Source: Streptosporangium saharense
GTDB lineage: Bacteria > Actinomycetota > Actinomycetes > Streptosporangiales > Streptosporangiaceae
NCBI RefSeq assembly: GCF_014203715.1
Contig: NZ_JACHJP010000003.1
Location: 372,001 to 436,000, forward strand
DNA length: 64,000 nt
Direction: 5' to 3'
The position numbers and the translations under genes were made by a program. Positions 50,023 to 59,300 of the stretch are shown here, one piece after another (the first letter of the stretch is position 1; every line of letters starts with the position of its first letter). Below the pieces are notes generated by a model. It was not told where the DNA came from, searched no databases, and was given only the letters and a program-made list of their open reading frames with translations.

Positions 50023-50649
50023 GTGAAGGTCGCAGGCAGTGCCGTACTCGGCATCGACAGAGAGCGCGTGTGGTCCGCGCTGCAGAACCCGGCCGTGCTC
50101 GTACGGACGATCCCCGGCTGCGAGCGCCTTGAGGAGACGGGGCCGGGCGTCTACCGGATGACGGTCACCGCGGGGGTGGCCTCCGTCAAGGGCGTCTACC
50201 GGGGGGAGGTCGCCCTGCTCGACCCGCAGGCCCCGCACCGGTTCGTGCTCAGGGCCAGGGGCCAGGGCGCGCCGGGCACCGTCGAGGCGACCGTGGAGGT
50301 ACGGCTCAGCGAGGTCGAGGACGGCACCAGGATCGACTACGACGCCGAGGCCGTGGTGGGGGGCATGATCGGCGGAGTCGGTCAGCGGGTGCTCGGCTCG
50401 GTCGCCAAGCGGACGGCCGGTGAGTTCTTCGCCGCCGTCGAGACCCACCTGTCCGGCGCGCCCGCCCCCGATCTTGAGACCGAGGTCGCTTCCGAGGTGC
50501 CCGGTCCGGTCTTTGAGCGTCCTGCTGTACGGCCCCGCGAACACGGTCCCGTCTGGCCGGTGCTGACGGCGTTCGGCATGGGCGCCGGGGTCGCACTCGG
50601 CAGCGCCGTGATCGGCTGGCTGCTCGGCCGTACCACCAGAAAGCGCTGA
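50023..50649 (+). CDS. CoxG-like SRPBCC protein with C-terminal membrane anchor
   Basis: 208 residues from the second of two adjacent GTG codons, giving MKVAGSAVLGIDRERVWSAL like CoxG. Further CoxG elements: IPGCERLEETG, GVASVKGVYRGEV, and IDYDAEAVVGGMIGGVGQRVL. A C-terminal hydrophobic helix (VLTAFGMGAGVALGSAVIGWLLG) would anchor it. In CO dehydrogenase systems CoxG recruits the enzyme to the membrane. Here it is 13 kb from the hydroxylase genes and next to a desaturase, so its partner is unclear. Confidence 0.85.
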   Translation: MKVAGSAVLGIDRERVWSALQNPAVLVRTIPGCERLEETGPGVYRMTVTAGVASVKGVYRGEVALLDPQAPHRFVLRARGQGAPGTVEATVEVRLSEVEDGTRIDYDAEAVVGGMIGGVGQRVLGSVAKRTAGEFFAAVETHLSGAPAPDLETEVASEVPGPVFERPAVRPREHGPVWPVLTAFGMGAGVALGSAVIGWLLGRTTRKR

Positions 50650-50879
50650 TCCCCGCGAAGAGCGAGCCTGGTCAGACGGGCGCCGACCCCTGGGGGGCTG
50701 GCCATGCGGGGCGCCTGGCCGTATCGCCAGAGGCGCTGATTCCCGGCGGGCCGGGAGGTTGATCAGGCGGGGGTGAAGGCGGGGCGCTTTTCGGGTCAAG
50801 GCGCCGGTGCGCCGGGCGAGGAAACATCCGGCTTCTGGGACTTTGGGCTGTGCCGACCACGACGGTGCCCCGGGGGAAC

Positions 50880-53642
50880 ATGGAGTCGCTGCTGATCCTG
50901 CACGCCGTCGCGGCGGTGTGCGCCCCGGCGCTGGTCCGCCGTCTCGGGCGCGCGGCCTTCCTCGTGCTCGCCGCCGCGCCCGCCTGCGGGTTCGCCTACA
51001 CGCTGTGGACGGCTCTGAGAGGGGTTCCCACCGGGTCGAGTCACGCCTGGGCGCCCGTCCTTGGACTCGACCTGGCCTTCCGCGCCGACGCGCTGGGCGT
51101 GCTGATGATGGCGCTGGTCACCGGGGTCGGCGCGCTGGTGCTGGTCTACTGCTCGCGCTACTTCGACGCCGACGAGGAGGGGCTCGGCCGGTTCGGCGGC
51201 GTGCTCGTCGCCTTCGCGGGGGCGATGCTCGGCCTGGTCGTCGCGGACAACCTGCTGTTGCTGTACGTGTTCTGGGAGCTGACCACGGTCTTCTCCTACC
51301 TGCTGATCGGTCACGACCCGCGCAGCAGGCAGGCCCGCAGGGCGGCCACCCAGGCGCTGACCGTCACCGCGGCCGGGGGGCTGGCCATGCTGGCCGGGAT
51401 GGTCATCCTGGGCGAGGCCGCGGGCACCTACCGGATCTCCCTGATCGTCGAAGAGCCGCCCTCCGGCGCCCTGATCCCCGCCGCGGTCGTGCTGCTCCTG
51501 GCCGGTGCCCTGTCGAAGTCGGCGATCTTCCCGTTCAGCATGTGGCTGCCCGCCGCGATGGCCGCCCCGACCCCGGTCTCGGCCTATCTGCACGCCGCCG
51601 CGATGGTCAAGGCCGGGGTCTACCTGCTGGCCAGGTTCGGACCCGCCTTCGGCACGCTGCCCGTCTGGCGGGCGGTCGCCGTACCCCTCGGACTGCTCAC
51701 CATGCTGCTTGCCGGGTGGCGGGCGCTGCGCGAGTACGACCTCAAACGGCTGCTCGCCTACGGCACGGTCAGCCAGCTCGGCTTCATGACGGCGCTGTTC
51801 GGCGCCGGGACCGGGGACACCGCGCTCGCGGGGGTGGCCATGCTGCTCGCGCACGGCCTGTTCAAGGCGTCGCTGTTCCTCGTCGTCGGTGTCATCGACC
51901 ACGCCACCGGCACCCGTGACCTGCGGGAGCTGAGCGGCCTGTGGCGCACGGCACCCTGGCTCTGCGCGGCGGCCGCCGTCGCGACGGTCTCGATGGCCGG
52001 GATACCGCCGACGCTGGGGTTCGTCGGCAAGGAGGCGGCCTTCGAGTCGCTGCTGGGCGACCCCGTGGTCCTCGCGGTGGTCGTCGCCGGGTCGGTGCTC
52101 ACGGTCGCCTACAGCGCCAGGTTCCTGTGGGGAGGCTTCGGCGGCGCACCGGGGACGGTGGCGCGTCCCAGCGTCGCGGCGACCTTCGCCCCGCCCGCGC
52201 TGCTTGCCGTACTGGGCGTGGCGCTCGCCCCCTTCGCCGCCGGGTACGGCCGGGCGATGGAGGGCTACACCGCGACCTTCCCCGGCACCGGGCACGTCCA
52301 CCTCGCCCTGTGGACCGGCGCCGTCGTGCCGCTGCTGCTGTCGGCCGTGGCCCTGTGCGGCGGGGCGCTGCTGTTCGCGGCGGGTGGCCTCGTCGAGCGG
52401 CTGGGACGAGTCCTGCGGATCGTGGACTCGGGACGGGTCTACTGGGCGCTGATGCGGGGGCTGGAACGCTTCTCCCTGCAGCTGACCGGGGTCACCCAGC
52501 GCGGCTCGCTGACCGACTACCTCATGATCGCGTTCGTCTCCGTCGCGGGCATCGGGGTTTTCGCCGCGCTGTACGGTCCCATGCCGGACCTCCACCTCGA
52601 CGTGGTCTCCTGGACCCGCCCGGAACAGCCGCTGGTCGGGGCGCTGGTCGTGGCCACGGCCGTCCTCGCCCCCAGGATCCGCACGCACATCGTGCTCGCC
52701 CTGGTCGCGGGCCTGACCGGTTACGGTACGGCGCTGCTGTTTCTCGTCCACGGCTCGCCCGACCTGGCGCTGACGCAGTTCCTCACCGAGACGCTGAGCC
52801 TGGTGGTCTTCGTGCTCGTGCTGCGCAGGCTCCCGCTCGGCCCCAGGGAGGGCAGGCCACGGGTTCCCCTCGTCGTACGGCTCGGCCTCGGCGTGGTCAG
52901 CGGCGTCGTCGTGACCCTCGCCGGGATGCTGGCCGTCTCCGCCCGCCAGGCGCCCCCGGCCGGGGCGCTGATCCCCGAGGCCGCGCGGGAGGCGGGGGCC
53001 GCCAACGCCGTCAGCGCCCTCCTGGTGGACATCAGGGCCTGGGACACCATGGGGGAGAGCTCCGTGCTCGTCGTCCTCACCCTCGGCGTCACCAGCCTGG
53101 TCTTCCTGCGCCGCCGCGCCTACACGCTGGAGCGCCCCTCGGGGGAGCGCGTCCCCGAGCGGGGGGCGCACTGGCTGGCCGCGACCCTGCCGAAGGACGA
53201 ACGGGCCGCCGTCCTGGAGATCGTGGCCAGACTGATCTTCCACACCGTGCTGCTCATCTCGGTCTTCCTGCTGTTCACCGGGCACAGCGCGGTCGGGGGC
53301 GGCTTCGCGGGCGGCATCGTGGCCGGGCTCGCGCTGGTGATCCGCTACCTCGCGGGCGGCCGCTACGAGCTGGCGCTCGCCGTACCCGCGCACGCCGGGG
53401 TGCTGATCGGTTTCGGCCTGCTGCTGTCGACGGTCACCGCCCTGTGCGGGCTGGTGTTCTCCGGCACCCCGCTGACCATGCTCTCGGCCGACGTGGAGGT
53501 CCCGCTGGTCGGCACGCTGCACCTGTCGACCGTGCTGCTGTTCGACGTCGGCGTCTACGCCGCGGTCGTCGGCATGGTCCAGGACTTCCTGCGCAGCCTC
53601 GGCGCCGAGCTGGACCGGCAGATCGAGGAGGAGGGCCGGTGA
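50880..53642 (+). CDS. mnhA: Mrp antiporter subunit A with fused MnhB domain
   Basis: 920 residues from the ATG at 50880 (GGGGGAA ribosome-binding site). The N-terminal ~650 residues are the NuoL-like proton-pumping module with LLYVFWELTTVFSYLLIG, KSAIFPFSMWLPAAMAAPTPVSAYLHAAAMVKAG (segments), and LKRLLAYGTVSQLG. The last ~150 residues are an MnhB domain (FLLFTGHSAVGGGFAGGIVAGLAL, VPLVGTLHLSTVLLFDVGVY, in segments). It therefore combines MrpA and MrpB, and no separate mnhB exists. First gene of a coupled Na+/H+ antiporter operon for pH and sodium homeostasis. Confidence 0.95.
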   Translation: MESLLILHAVAAVCAPALVRRLGRAAFLVLAAAPACGFAYTLWTALRGVPTGSSHAWAPVLGLDLAFRADALGVLMMALVTGVGALVLVYCSRYFDADEEGLGRFGGVLVAFAGAMLGLVVADNLLLLYVFWELTTVFSYLLIGHDPRSRQARRAATQALTVTAAGGLAMLAGMVILGEAAGTYRISLIVEEPPSGALIPAAVVLLLAGALSKSAIFPFSMWLPAAMAAPTPVSAYLHAAAMVKAGVYLLARFGPAFGTLPVWRAVAVPLGLLTMLLAGWRALREYDLKRLLAYGTVSQLGFMTALFGAGTGDTALAGVAMLLAHGLFKASLFLVVGVIDHATGTRDLRELSGLWRTAPWLCAAAAVATVSMAGIPPTLGFVGKEAAFESLLGDPVVLAVVVAGSVLTVAYSARFLWGGFGGAPGTVARPSVAATFAPPALLAVLGVALAPFAAGYGRAMEGYTATFPGTGHVHLALWTGAVVPLLLSAVALCGGALLFAAGGLVERLGRVLRIVDSGRVYWALMRGLERFSLQLTGVTQRGSLTDYLMIAFVSVAGIGVFAALYGPMPDLHLDVVSWTRPEQPLVGALVVATAVLAPRIRTHIVLALVAGLTGYGTALLFLVHGSPDLALTQFLTETLSLVVFVLVLRRLPLGPREGRPRVPLVVRLGLGVVSGVVVTLAGMLAVSARQAPPAGALIPEAAREAGAANAVSALLVDIRAWDTMGESSVLVVLTLGVTSLVFLRRRAYTLERPSGERVPERGAHWLAATLPKDERAAVLEIVARLIFHTVLLISVFLLFTGHSAVGGGFAGGIVAGLALVIRYLAGGRYELALAVPAHAGVLIGFGLLLSTVTALCGLVFSGTPLTMLSADVEVPLVGTLHLSTVLLFDVGVYAAVVGMVQDFLRSLGAELDRQIEEEGR

Positions 53643-54346
53643 CCGTCTCGCTGGTGCCGTTCGTCGCCTCGGGCACGCTGGTCGCGGCCGGGGTGGCGCT
53701 GCTGCTCGAACGGAGCCTGGTGCGGCTGCTCGTCGGCGTCATCCTGCTCGGCAACGGGGTCAACCTGCTCATCGTCCTGGCGGGTGGCCCCGCGGGCGAG
53801 CCGCCGATCCTCGGGGTCTCGCCCAGGGAGCGGATGGCCGACCCGCTGCCGCAGGCGATGGTCCTCACCTCCCTGGTGATCACCCTGGGCGTCACCGCGT
53901 TCCTGCTCGCCATGGTCCACCGGTCCTGGCAGCTCACCGGGGGCGACGAGGTCCAGGACGACACCGAGGACCGCAGGGTACGGCTGCGCGCCCGCAGGGG
54001 AGAGCTGGCCAGGTCCGTGCTCGCCAGGCGGGAGGCCTACCGGAACCTGGTCAGGCAGCAGCGGGCCGAGCTGGCCCGGCTCGACGCGGCCAGGCGCGAG
54101 CGGGAGCGCAGGGACGCCGAGGAGGCCTCAGAGGAGGCGTCGAAGGAGGGCGGGAGCGAAAGAGCCGCCCGGCTGCGCGCCGAGTTCGCCCGCAGGGAGC
54201 GGGAGCAGGCCGCGCGGGAGCGGGAGATCCGCAGGAGGCTGCGCAGGCGCCGCCGCCAGGCGCGCGCCGAGATGCGGGAGGCGATCAGGCAGGACAGGGA
54301 ACGGCAGGCCAGGGCGCAGGACCCGGAACTCGAAGGGGACGACTGA
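53639..54346 (+). CDS. mnhC: Mrp antiporter subunit C with long charged C-terminal tail
   Basis: 235 residues, GTGA overlap with mnhA. The first ~115 residues are a normal MrpC (NuoK-like): VRLLVGVILLGNGVNLLIV, DPLPQAMVLTSLVITLGVTAFLLAM (segments). Then ~120 residues of Arg/Glu/Ala heptad-like sequence follow (RREAYRNLVRQQRAELARL, ARRERERRDAEEASEEASKE, REREIRRRLRRRRRQ), predicted as a cytoplasmic coiled coil. Usual MrpC is about 110-125 residues, so this tail is an addition. Confidence 0.93.
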   Translation: MTVSLVPFVASGTLVAAGVALLLERSLVRLLVGVILLGNGVNLLIVLAGGPAGEPPILGVSPRERMADPLPQAMVLTSLVITLGVTAFLLAMVHRSWQLTGGDEVQDDTEDRRVRLRARRGELARSVLARREAYRNLVRQQRAELARLDAARRERERRDAEEASEEASKEGGSERAARLRAEFARREREQAAREREIRRRLRRRRRQARAEMREAIRQDRERQARAQDPELEGDD

Positions 54347-55938
54347 TGGTGGGGGAGCTGGTCGCGGTGCCGGTGCTGCTGCCGCTGTTCGCGGCCGGGC
54401 TCAAACTGGCCATCGGCGGCAGGTCGCGCAGGCTCCAGGCGCTCATCAGCGTCGTCACGCTCAGCGCGGTGCTCGTGGTCTCGCTGCTCCTGCTGGCCGC
54501 CGCCGACACCGGTGGGCCGCTGGCCGCCCACGTCGGCGGCTGGGCGCCCCCGGTCGGCATCGCCCTGGTGGCCGACCGGCTCTCCTCGCTGATGCTGGTG
54601 GTCTCCTCCGCGGTGACGCTGTGCGTGATGATCTACTCGCTGGCGCAGGCCTACGCCGACCAGGAGTACGCGGCCCCGCTGGCGATCTTCCATCCGGCCT
54701 ATCTGATCATGGTCGCGGGTGTCTCCGACGCCTTCCTCTCCGGTGACCTGTTCAACCTCTTCGTCGCCTTCGAGATGCTGCTCAGCGGGTCGTACGTGCT
54801 GCTCACCTTCGGCGGGACCGAGTCGCGCATCCGCGCGGGCGCCACCTACGTGCTGATCGGCCTGGCCTCTTCGCTGCTGTTCCTGGTCGGGATCGCGGTC
54901 TCCTACGGCGCGACGGGCACCGTGTCGATGGCCCAGCTCGCCGAGCGCTTCCAGGTGCTGCCCGACTACCTCAAGCTGCTGGTGGAGCTGACGCTGCTGC
55001 TGGTCTTCGTGGTCAAGGCCGCGATCTTCCCGATGTCGGCGTGGCTGCCCGACTCCTACCCGACCGCGCCCGCCCCCGCCACGGCCCTGTTCGCCGGGCT
55101 GCTCACCAAGGTCGGCATCTACTCCGTCATCAGACTGGAGGCGCTGCTGTTCCCCGGCGGGCCGGTCAGCGTCCTGCTGATGTGGGCGGCGCTGCTGACG
55201 ATGCTGGTCGGGATCTTCGGCGCCGTCGCCCAGACCGACATCAAACGGATGCTCTCCTTCACGCTGGTCAGCCACATCGGCTACATGGTCTTCGGGGTCG
55301 GCCTCTCGACCGTCGCGGGCATGTCGGGCGCCGTCTTCTACGTCGTCCACCACATCACCGTGCAGACCAGCCTGTTCCTGGTGACCGGGCTCATCGAGCG
55401 GCGCGCGGGCACCACCTCCCTGGACGACCTCGGCGGCCTGATGCGGCTGGCGCCGGTCATCGCGGTGCTCTTCTTCGTCCCCGCGATGAACCTGGCGGGC
55501 ATCCCGCCGATGTCCGGCTTCCTGGGCAAGCTCAACCTCGTCCAGGCCGGGGTGGCTGTCGGGGGAGCCCTGCCGTTCCTCCTGGTCGCGGGCGGTCTGG
55601 TGACGAGCCTGCTCACCCTGTACGCCATGGCCACGGCCTGGAGCAAGGCGTTCTGGCGGGCCCCGGCCCCCGGCACGGCCGACAGGGCGGGAACCGTCCT
55701 GGAGAGTGAGGAGACCACCCTCACCCGGGCGCCCGGCACCGAGGGCATCACCGGGGGAGAGATCGTCACCAGCACCACCATGCCCGCGCCGATGCTGGGG
55801 GCGACCACGGCCCTGGTGGTGCTCGGGCTCTCCTACACGGTCCTCGCCGGGCCGCTGTCCGCCCTGACCAGACGGACGGCCGAGGAACTGATCGCCCGCG
55901 AGCCGTACATCTCGGCGGTCCTGGGGAGCACGCGGTGA
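54346..55938 (+). CDS. mnhD: Mrp antiporter subunit D
   Basis: 530 residues; the ATG shares its A with the mnhC stop (TGATG). NuoN-like antiporter module: DLFNLFVAFEMLLSGSYVLLTFGG, VKAAIFPMSAWLPDSYPTAPAPATALFAGLLTKVG, TDIKRMLSFTLVSHIGYMVFGV and NLAGIPPMSGFLGKL (all in segments). The conserved ion-pathway Glu (FEML) and Lys (VVKAA, LTKVG, IKRML) are present. About 14 transmembrane helices. Confidence 0.95.
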   Translation: MVGELVAVPVLLPLFAAGLKLAIGGRSRRLQALISVVTLSAVLVVSLLLLAAADTGGPLAAHVGGWAPPVGIALVADRLSSLMLVVSSAVTLCVMIYSLAQAYADQEYAAPLAIFHPAYLIMVAGVSDAFLSGDLFNLFVAFEMLLSGSYVLLTFGGTESRIRAGATYVLIGLASSLLFLVGIAVSYGATGTVSMAQLAERFQVLPDYLKLLVELTLLLVFVVKAAIFPMSAWLPDSYPTAPAPATALFAGLLTKVGIYSVIRLEALLFPGGPVSVLLMWAALLTMLVGIFGAVAQTDIKRMLSFTLVSHIGYMVFGVGLSTVAGMSGAVFYVVHHITVQTSLFLVTGLIERRAGTTSLDDLGGLMRLAPVIAVLFFVPAMNLAGIPPMSGFLGKLNLVQAGVAVGGALPFLLVAGGLVTSLLTLYAMATAWSKAFWRAPAPGTADRAGTVLESEETTLTRAPGTEGITGGEIVTSTTMPAPMLGATTALVVLGLSYTVLAGPLSALTRRTAEELIAREPYISAVLGSTR

Positions 55939-56489
55939 CACGGACGGGAGGCGGGGGAGGGCGGGTGCCGCGCCTGCTGGGCAGGCCGGTCCCGCTGGGC
56001 GAGGTGGCCTGGCTGACCGTGGTGTGGCTGCTGCTGTGGGGCGACCTGACCGTGGGCAACGTGCTCGGCGGACTGCTGGCCGCCACGGTCATCGTCTGGG
56101 CGCTGCCGCTGCCCATGCTGGACTCCGGGGTCAGGATCCAGCCGGTCGCGGCGGCCGTCTTCCTGACCCGCTTCCTGGGCGACCTGATGCTGTCCAGCTT
56201 CCGGGTCGCCTTCTGGGCGCTGCGCCTGGGCGTCCAGCCGCCCGTCGAGGTGGTCACCGTACGGCTGCGCACCTCCTCGGAGGTGATGACCGTGCTGATC
56301 ACGATCGCCCTGTCCGCGCTTCCCGGCAGCCTCGTCCTTGAGGCGCGCTTCGCGGACAGACAGCTGGTCCTGCACGTGCTCGGGGTCGAGGGAGACGTCC
56401 CCACCACGGTCCAGGCCGACGTGACACGGATCGAAGGGGCCATCGTCGCGGCCTTCGGCACTCTCAGGGACAGGGAGGAACTGCGGTGA
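55935..56489 (+). CDS. mnhE: Mrp antiporter subunit E
   Basis: 184 residues, GTGA overlap. N-terminal helices (VAWLTVVWLLLWGDLTVGNVLGGLLAATVIVWAL in segments), then the MnhE core TRFLGDLMLSSFRVAFWALRLG and SSEVMTVLITIALSALPGSLVLE. It belongs to the periplasm-facing half of the Mrp complex. GTGA overlap with mnhF follows. Confidence 0.94.
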   Translation: MTRTGGGGGRVPRLLGRPVPLGEVAWLTVVWLLLWGDLTVGNVLGGLLAATVIVWALPLPMLDSGVRIQPVAAAVFLTRFLGDLMLSSFRVAFWALRLGVQPPVEVVTVRLRTSSEVMTVLITIALSALPGSLVLEARFADRQLVLHVLGVEGDVPTTVQADVTRIEGAIVAAFGTLRDREELR

Positions 56490-56746
56490 CGGCGGTGTAC
56501 CTCGTGGCGCTCGCCCTGCTCGGCGGCGCGGCGGCGCTGACGCTCACCAGGCTGGTGCGCGGCCCGTCCATGCTGGACAGGGCGGTCGCGCTCGACGTGC
56601 TCACCGCCGTGGTCATGTGCGGGATCGCGGCCGGGGCGACCGCCCTGGGCGCCTACTCCGCGCTGCCGGTGCTGCTGGTGCTGTCGCTGGTCGGGTTCGT
56701 CGGGTCGGTCTCGCTGGCCAGGTTCTTCGCGGGACGTGCCCGGTGA
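56486..56746 (+). CDS. mnhF: Mrp antiporter subunit F
   Basis: 86 residues with three transmembrane helices. LTRLVRGPSMLDRAVALDVLTAVVMCGIAA (segments) is the MnhF/MrpF signature with the conserved RGPS..DR loop. Overlaps both neighbours by GTGA. Confidence 0.94.
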   Translation: MTAVYLVALALLGGAAALTLTRLVRGPSMLDRAVALDVLTAVVMCGIAAGATALGAYSALPVLLVLSLVGFVGSVSLARFFAGRAR

Positions 56747-57072
56747 CCCCGCTCGACGTGGCCGCTGCGGTGTGCGTGCTGCTCGGCGCCGCGTTCGCCT
56801 TCGCCGCCGGGGTGGGGATGCTCAGGTTCCACGGCACCCTGTCGCGTATGCACCCGGCGACCAAGCCCCAGGTGCTCGGCCTGCAGCTGATCCTGCTGGC
56901 CATGTGGCTGCGCCGCCCCACCTGGGCCATCGCCGGGACGCTGCTGCTGACCGGGGTGTTCCAGGTGATCACCGCGACCGTCGCCGCCTACATGGTCGGC
57001 CGCGCGGCCCACAGGGACGCCTCCTCACAGGACGACGGCACGGCCATTCCCGACGAGGACCCCGCCGGGTGA
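56743..57072 (+). CDS. mnhG: Mrp antiporter subunit G
   Basis: 109 residues from the GTG at 56743. GVGMLRFHGTLSRMHPATKPQVLGLQLIL (segments) is the MnhG core with the RFPDxxxRMHAAxK-like loop. The C-terminal tail is acidic (DDGTAIPDEDP). Last gene of the Mrp operon. Confidence 0.94.
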   Translation: MTPLDVAAAVCVLLGAAFAFAAGVGMLRFHGTLSRMHPATKPQVLGLQLILLAMWLRRPTWAIAGTLLLTGVFQVITATVAAYMVGRAAHRDASSQDDGTAIPDEDPAG

Positions 57073-57118
57073 GCGGCGGCCCTCGCGCGGGGTTGGCTCC
57101 CGGCGTAATCTGACGCGT

Positions 57119-58021
57119 ATGCGCGAGGAACGTGCGGAGGACGCCCGAACCGAGGCCAGACGACTGATTCGTGACCTTTTCGGAGACGGACAACCCGACG
57201 CCGTGACCCTGCTCGGCGAGGCGCGGGCCGTGCTCGGCGCGGAGCGGGTCACGCTCTGCGCGGACCTCGCCAGAGGGGTCCCGCTCACCCGGAGGTCGGC
57301 CGAGCTGGCGGCGCTCGCCGCGCTGCTGGTCGGCACCCGCGACCTCGGCGAGGGATGGTGGTCACGGTCGAGGGGGGAGAAACTGCCCTCCCCGGACGAG
57401 GTGCTGCGCACCGCGACCGCGATCGACCCGTGGACCGACCTGACCGTGCTGGAGATGCTCGCCGCCTGGATCGCCGACGACGCCGCCGACGAGCAGTGGG
57501 GCCGCCCCCTGGCGGCGACCGACCTCAACTCCTGGCAGGCGGAGGACCGCGTCGAACTGCCCGGGGGAGCACGGCCCGGCGAACGGGTCCTGGTCTCCTT
57601 CGACGTCGGCGGCAGGCTCGACGCGGTCGTGGTCGTCCGCCCCGACGACACCCTCGGCTCCAACCTCGACTTCCACTCGCTGCGCTACTCCCGCCCCGCG
57701 GAGGCGCAGTGGAGCTGGGGCGTGGCCGCGGGCCTCGGCCCGCACCGGCTCGCCGGTGAGGACCCCGACCCCTACGCGCGGCCGGTCGATCCCGCCGCCG
57801 CCGAGGTCCTGCGCGCCTGGGCGCTGCGCCACGGCGTCCACACCGAGGACGTCGGTACGGCCTGGCGCGACAGGGGCGACGTGGTCGCCGCCATCGAGCG
57901 GGTCGACTGGATGTGGCGCAGCGGCGAGTGGTTCGCCTGGTGGCGTGCCGCCGTCGCGCTGGCCGAGGGGGACGGGGAACGTCTCGCCGCCCGCCTTGAG
58001 GACATCACCTCGGCCCCCTGA
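57119..58021 (+). CDS. Hypothetical protein
   Basis: 300 residues, no signal peptide or membrane segment, no motif I recognise. It is acidic and rich in Trp in the C-terminal half (AQWSWGVAAGLG, RVDWMWRSGEWFAWWRAAVALAEG in segments). The first ~75 residues look helical (LIRDLFGDGQPDAVTLLGEARAVLG). Start ATG at 57119. It is 46 bp after mnhG on the same strand and could be co-transcribed. Confidence 0.75.
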   Translation: MREERAEDARTEARRLIRDLFGDGQPDAVTLLGEARAVLGAERVTLCADLARGVPLTRRSAELAALAALLVGTRDLGEGWWSRSRGEKLPSPDEVLRTATAIDPWTDLTVLEMLAAWIADDAADEQWGRPLAATDLNSWQAEDRVELPGGARPGERVLVSFDVGGRLDAVVVVRPDDTLGSNLDFHSLRYSRPAEAQWSWGVAAGLGPHRLAGEDPDPYARPVDPAAAEVLRAWALRHGVHTEDVGTAWRDRGDVVAAIERVDWMWRSGEWFAWWRAAVALAEGDGERLAARLEDITSAP

Positions 58022-58066
58022 CTCCCTTCCGGAATCAGTGGGGCTTCGTCCTGGTTGGAGCCTTCT

Positions 58067-58726
58067 GTGAAGGTTGAAATCTACTCGGACGTGGTCTGTC
58101 CCTGGTGTTACATCGGTCATACGCGTTTCGCCCGCGCCGTCGAGCGCTACCGCGCCAGGGGAGGCGAGGTCGAGGTCGGGCTACGGCCCTTCCAGCTCGC
58201 GCCGGACGCGGAGTCCACCGGGTCCCCCCTGCTCACCTGGGCCGCGGCCAAGTTCGGCGGCGAGGAGCGCGCGCGGCAGATGTTCGGCCACGTGACCCAG
58301 GTCGCCGCCCAGGACGGCCTCCAGATGCGCTTCGACCGCGCCGTCCACGCCAACACCCTCGACGCGCACCGGCTCATCCAGGTCGCCGGTGAGCAGGGCA
58401 GGGGCGAGGAGGCGCTGTACCGGCTGTTCGCCGCCCACTTCACCGACGGCCTCGACGTCGGCTCCCGCGAGGTCCTGGCCACGATCGCCGCCGACCTGGA
58501 CGTCAAGGTCGATCTCGGCGGTTCCGACGGGACGGAGCAGGTGCGCCAGGAGCTGTCCAGGGCCCGCGCCCTCGGCGTCTCCTCGGTTCCGCTGTTCCTG
58601 TTCGAGGGCCAGTTCGCCGTCTCCGGCGCCCAGCCGGAGGACACCCTGCTCGCCGCCCTCGACGAGGTCGCGGAGAAGACCGGCACAAAGGGAGAGGCCT
58701 GCGACGACGGCCACTGCGCTATCTGA
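58067..58726 (+). CDS. FrnE-like DsbA-family oxidoreductase
   Basis: 219 residues from a GTG (GGAG seven bases upstream). The thioredoxin-fold motif SDVVCPWCYIGHTRF carries CPWC near residue 12. NTLDAHRLIQVAGEQGRGEEALYRLFAAHFTDGLDV (segments) is typical of the FrnE/2-hydroxychromene isomerase-like DsbA group. VSSVPLFLFEGQFAVSGAQP gives the cis-Pro loop. No signal sequence, so cytosolic. Its end overlaps the convergent thymidine kinase gene by 8 bp. Confidence 0.93.
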   Translation: MKVEIYSDVVCPWCYIGHTRFARAVERYRARGGEVEVGLRPFQLAPDAESTGSPLLTWAAAKFGGEERARQMFGHVTQVAAQDGLQMRFDRAVHANTLDAHRLIQVAGEQGRGEEALYRLFAAHFTDGLDVGSREVLATIAADLDVKVDLGGSDGTEQVRQELSRARALGVSSVPLFLFEGQFAVSGAQPEDTLLAALDEVAEKTGTKGEACDDGHCAI

Positions 58727-59300
58727 CGTCGCCGAGATCGCCCGCGCGGTAGTGGCGGCGGCAGAGCACCTGGTAGCGGATGGCGGCCTCACCCGTGTCG
58801 CCGATGACCACCTGCTCCCCGGTGCGCACCAGCTTGCCGCCGACCACGCGGGCGTTCAGACGCCCCGGCCTGCCGCACCAGCACAGCACCTCGACCTGCA
58901 GCCGGTTGATCTCGTCGGCCAGCTCGAACAGGCGCTGGGCGGCGGGGAACATCTGTGACCGGAAGTCCGAGGCCAGGCCGAAGGCGTAGACGTCGATGCC
59001 GAAGTCGTCGGTGAGGTCGGCCAACTGCTCGATCTGCTCGACCGTGTAGAAGCACGCCTCGTCGCAGATGACGTAGTCGACGCGCCGGTGTCCGCGCACC
59101 AGCGCGACCAGGTCGAGGTCGTCCTCCACCTCGACGGCCTCGCTGCCCAGGCCGATCCTGCTCGTCACCCGGGCGTCACCGGAGCGGTCGTGCTTGGTCA
59201 GCACCAGCCCGTGCCTGCCCTGACGGCGATGGTTGTAGTTCATCTGCAGGGCCAGGGTGGACTTGCCGCAGTCCATCGGGCCGAAGTAGAAGCGGAGCAC
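58719..59300 (-). CDS. tdk: Thymidine kinase
   Basis: 193 residues from a GTG at 59300 with AGGAAACAGGG upstream; a GTG at 59351 would add 17 residues. The P-loop is FGPMDCGKSTLAL. VDYVICDEACFYTVEQIEQLA gives the Walker B region and catalytic Glu. The lasso zinc site uses CWCGRPGR and a later CRRH. It phosphorylates thymidine for salvage and is of the tetrameric TK1-like type. Confidence 0.94.
   Translation of the reverse strand: MLRFYFGPMDCGKSTLALQMNYNHRRQGRHGLVLTKHDRSGDARVTSRIGLGSEAVEVEDDLDLVALVRGHRRVDYVICDEACFYTVEQIEQLADLTDDFGIDVYAFGLASDFRSQMFPAAQRLFELADEINRLQVEVLCWCGRPGRLNARVVGGKLVRTGEQVVIGDTGEAAIRYQVLCRRHYRAGDLGDVR

Noticed and set aside
50796..53522. 908-aa minus-strand ORF opposite mnhA
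   Set aside because: Its sequence is almost only Gly, Asp, Gln, Arg and Glu, the mirror of hydrophobic codons in a membrane protein. The 634-aa ORF at 54037-55941 is the same kind of shadow.
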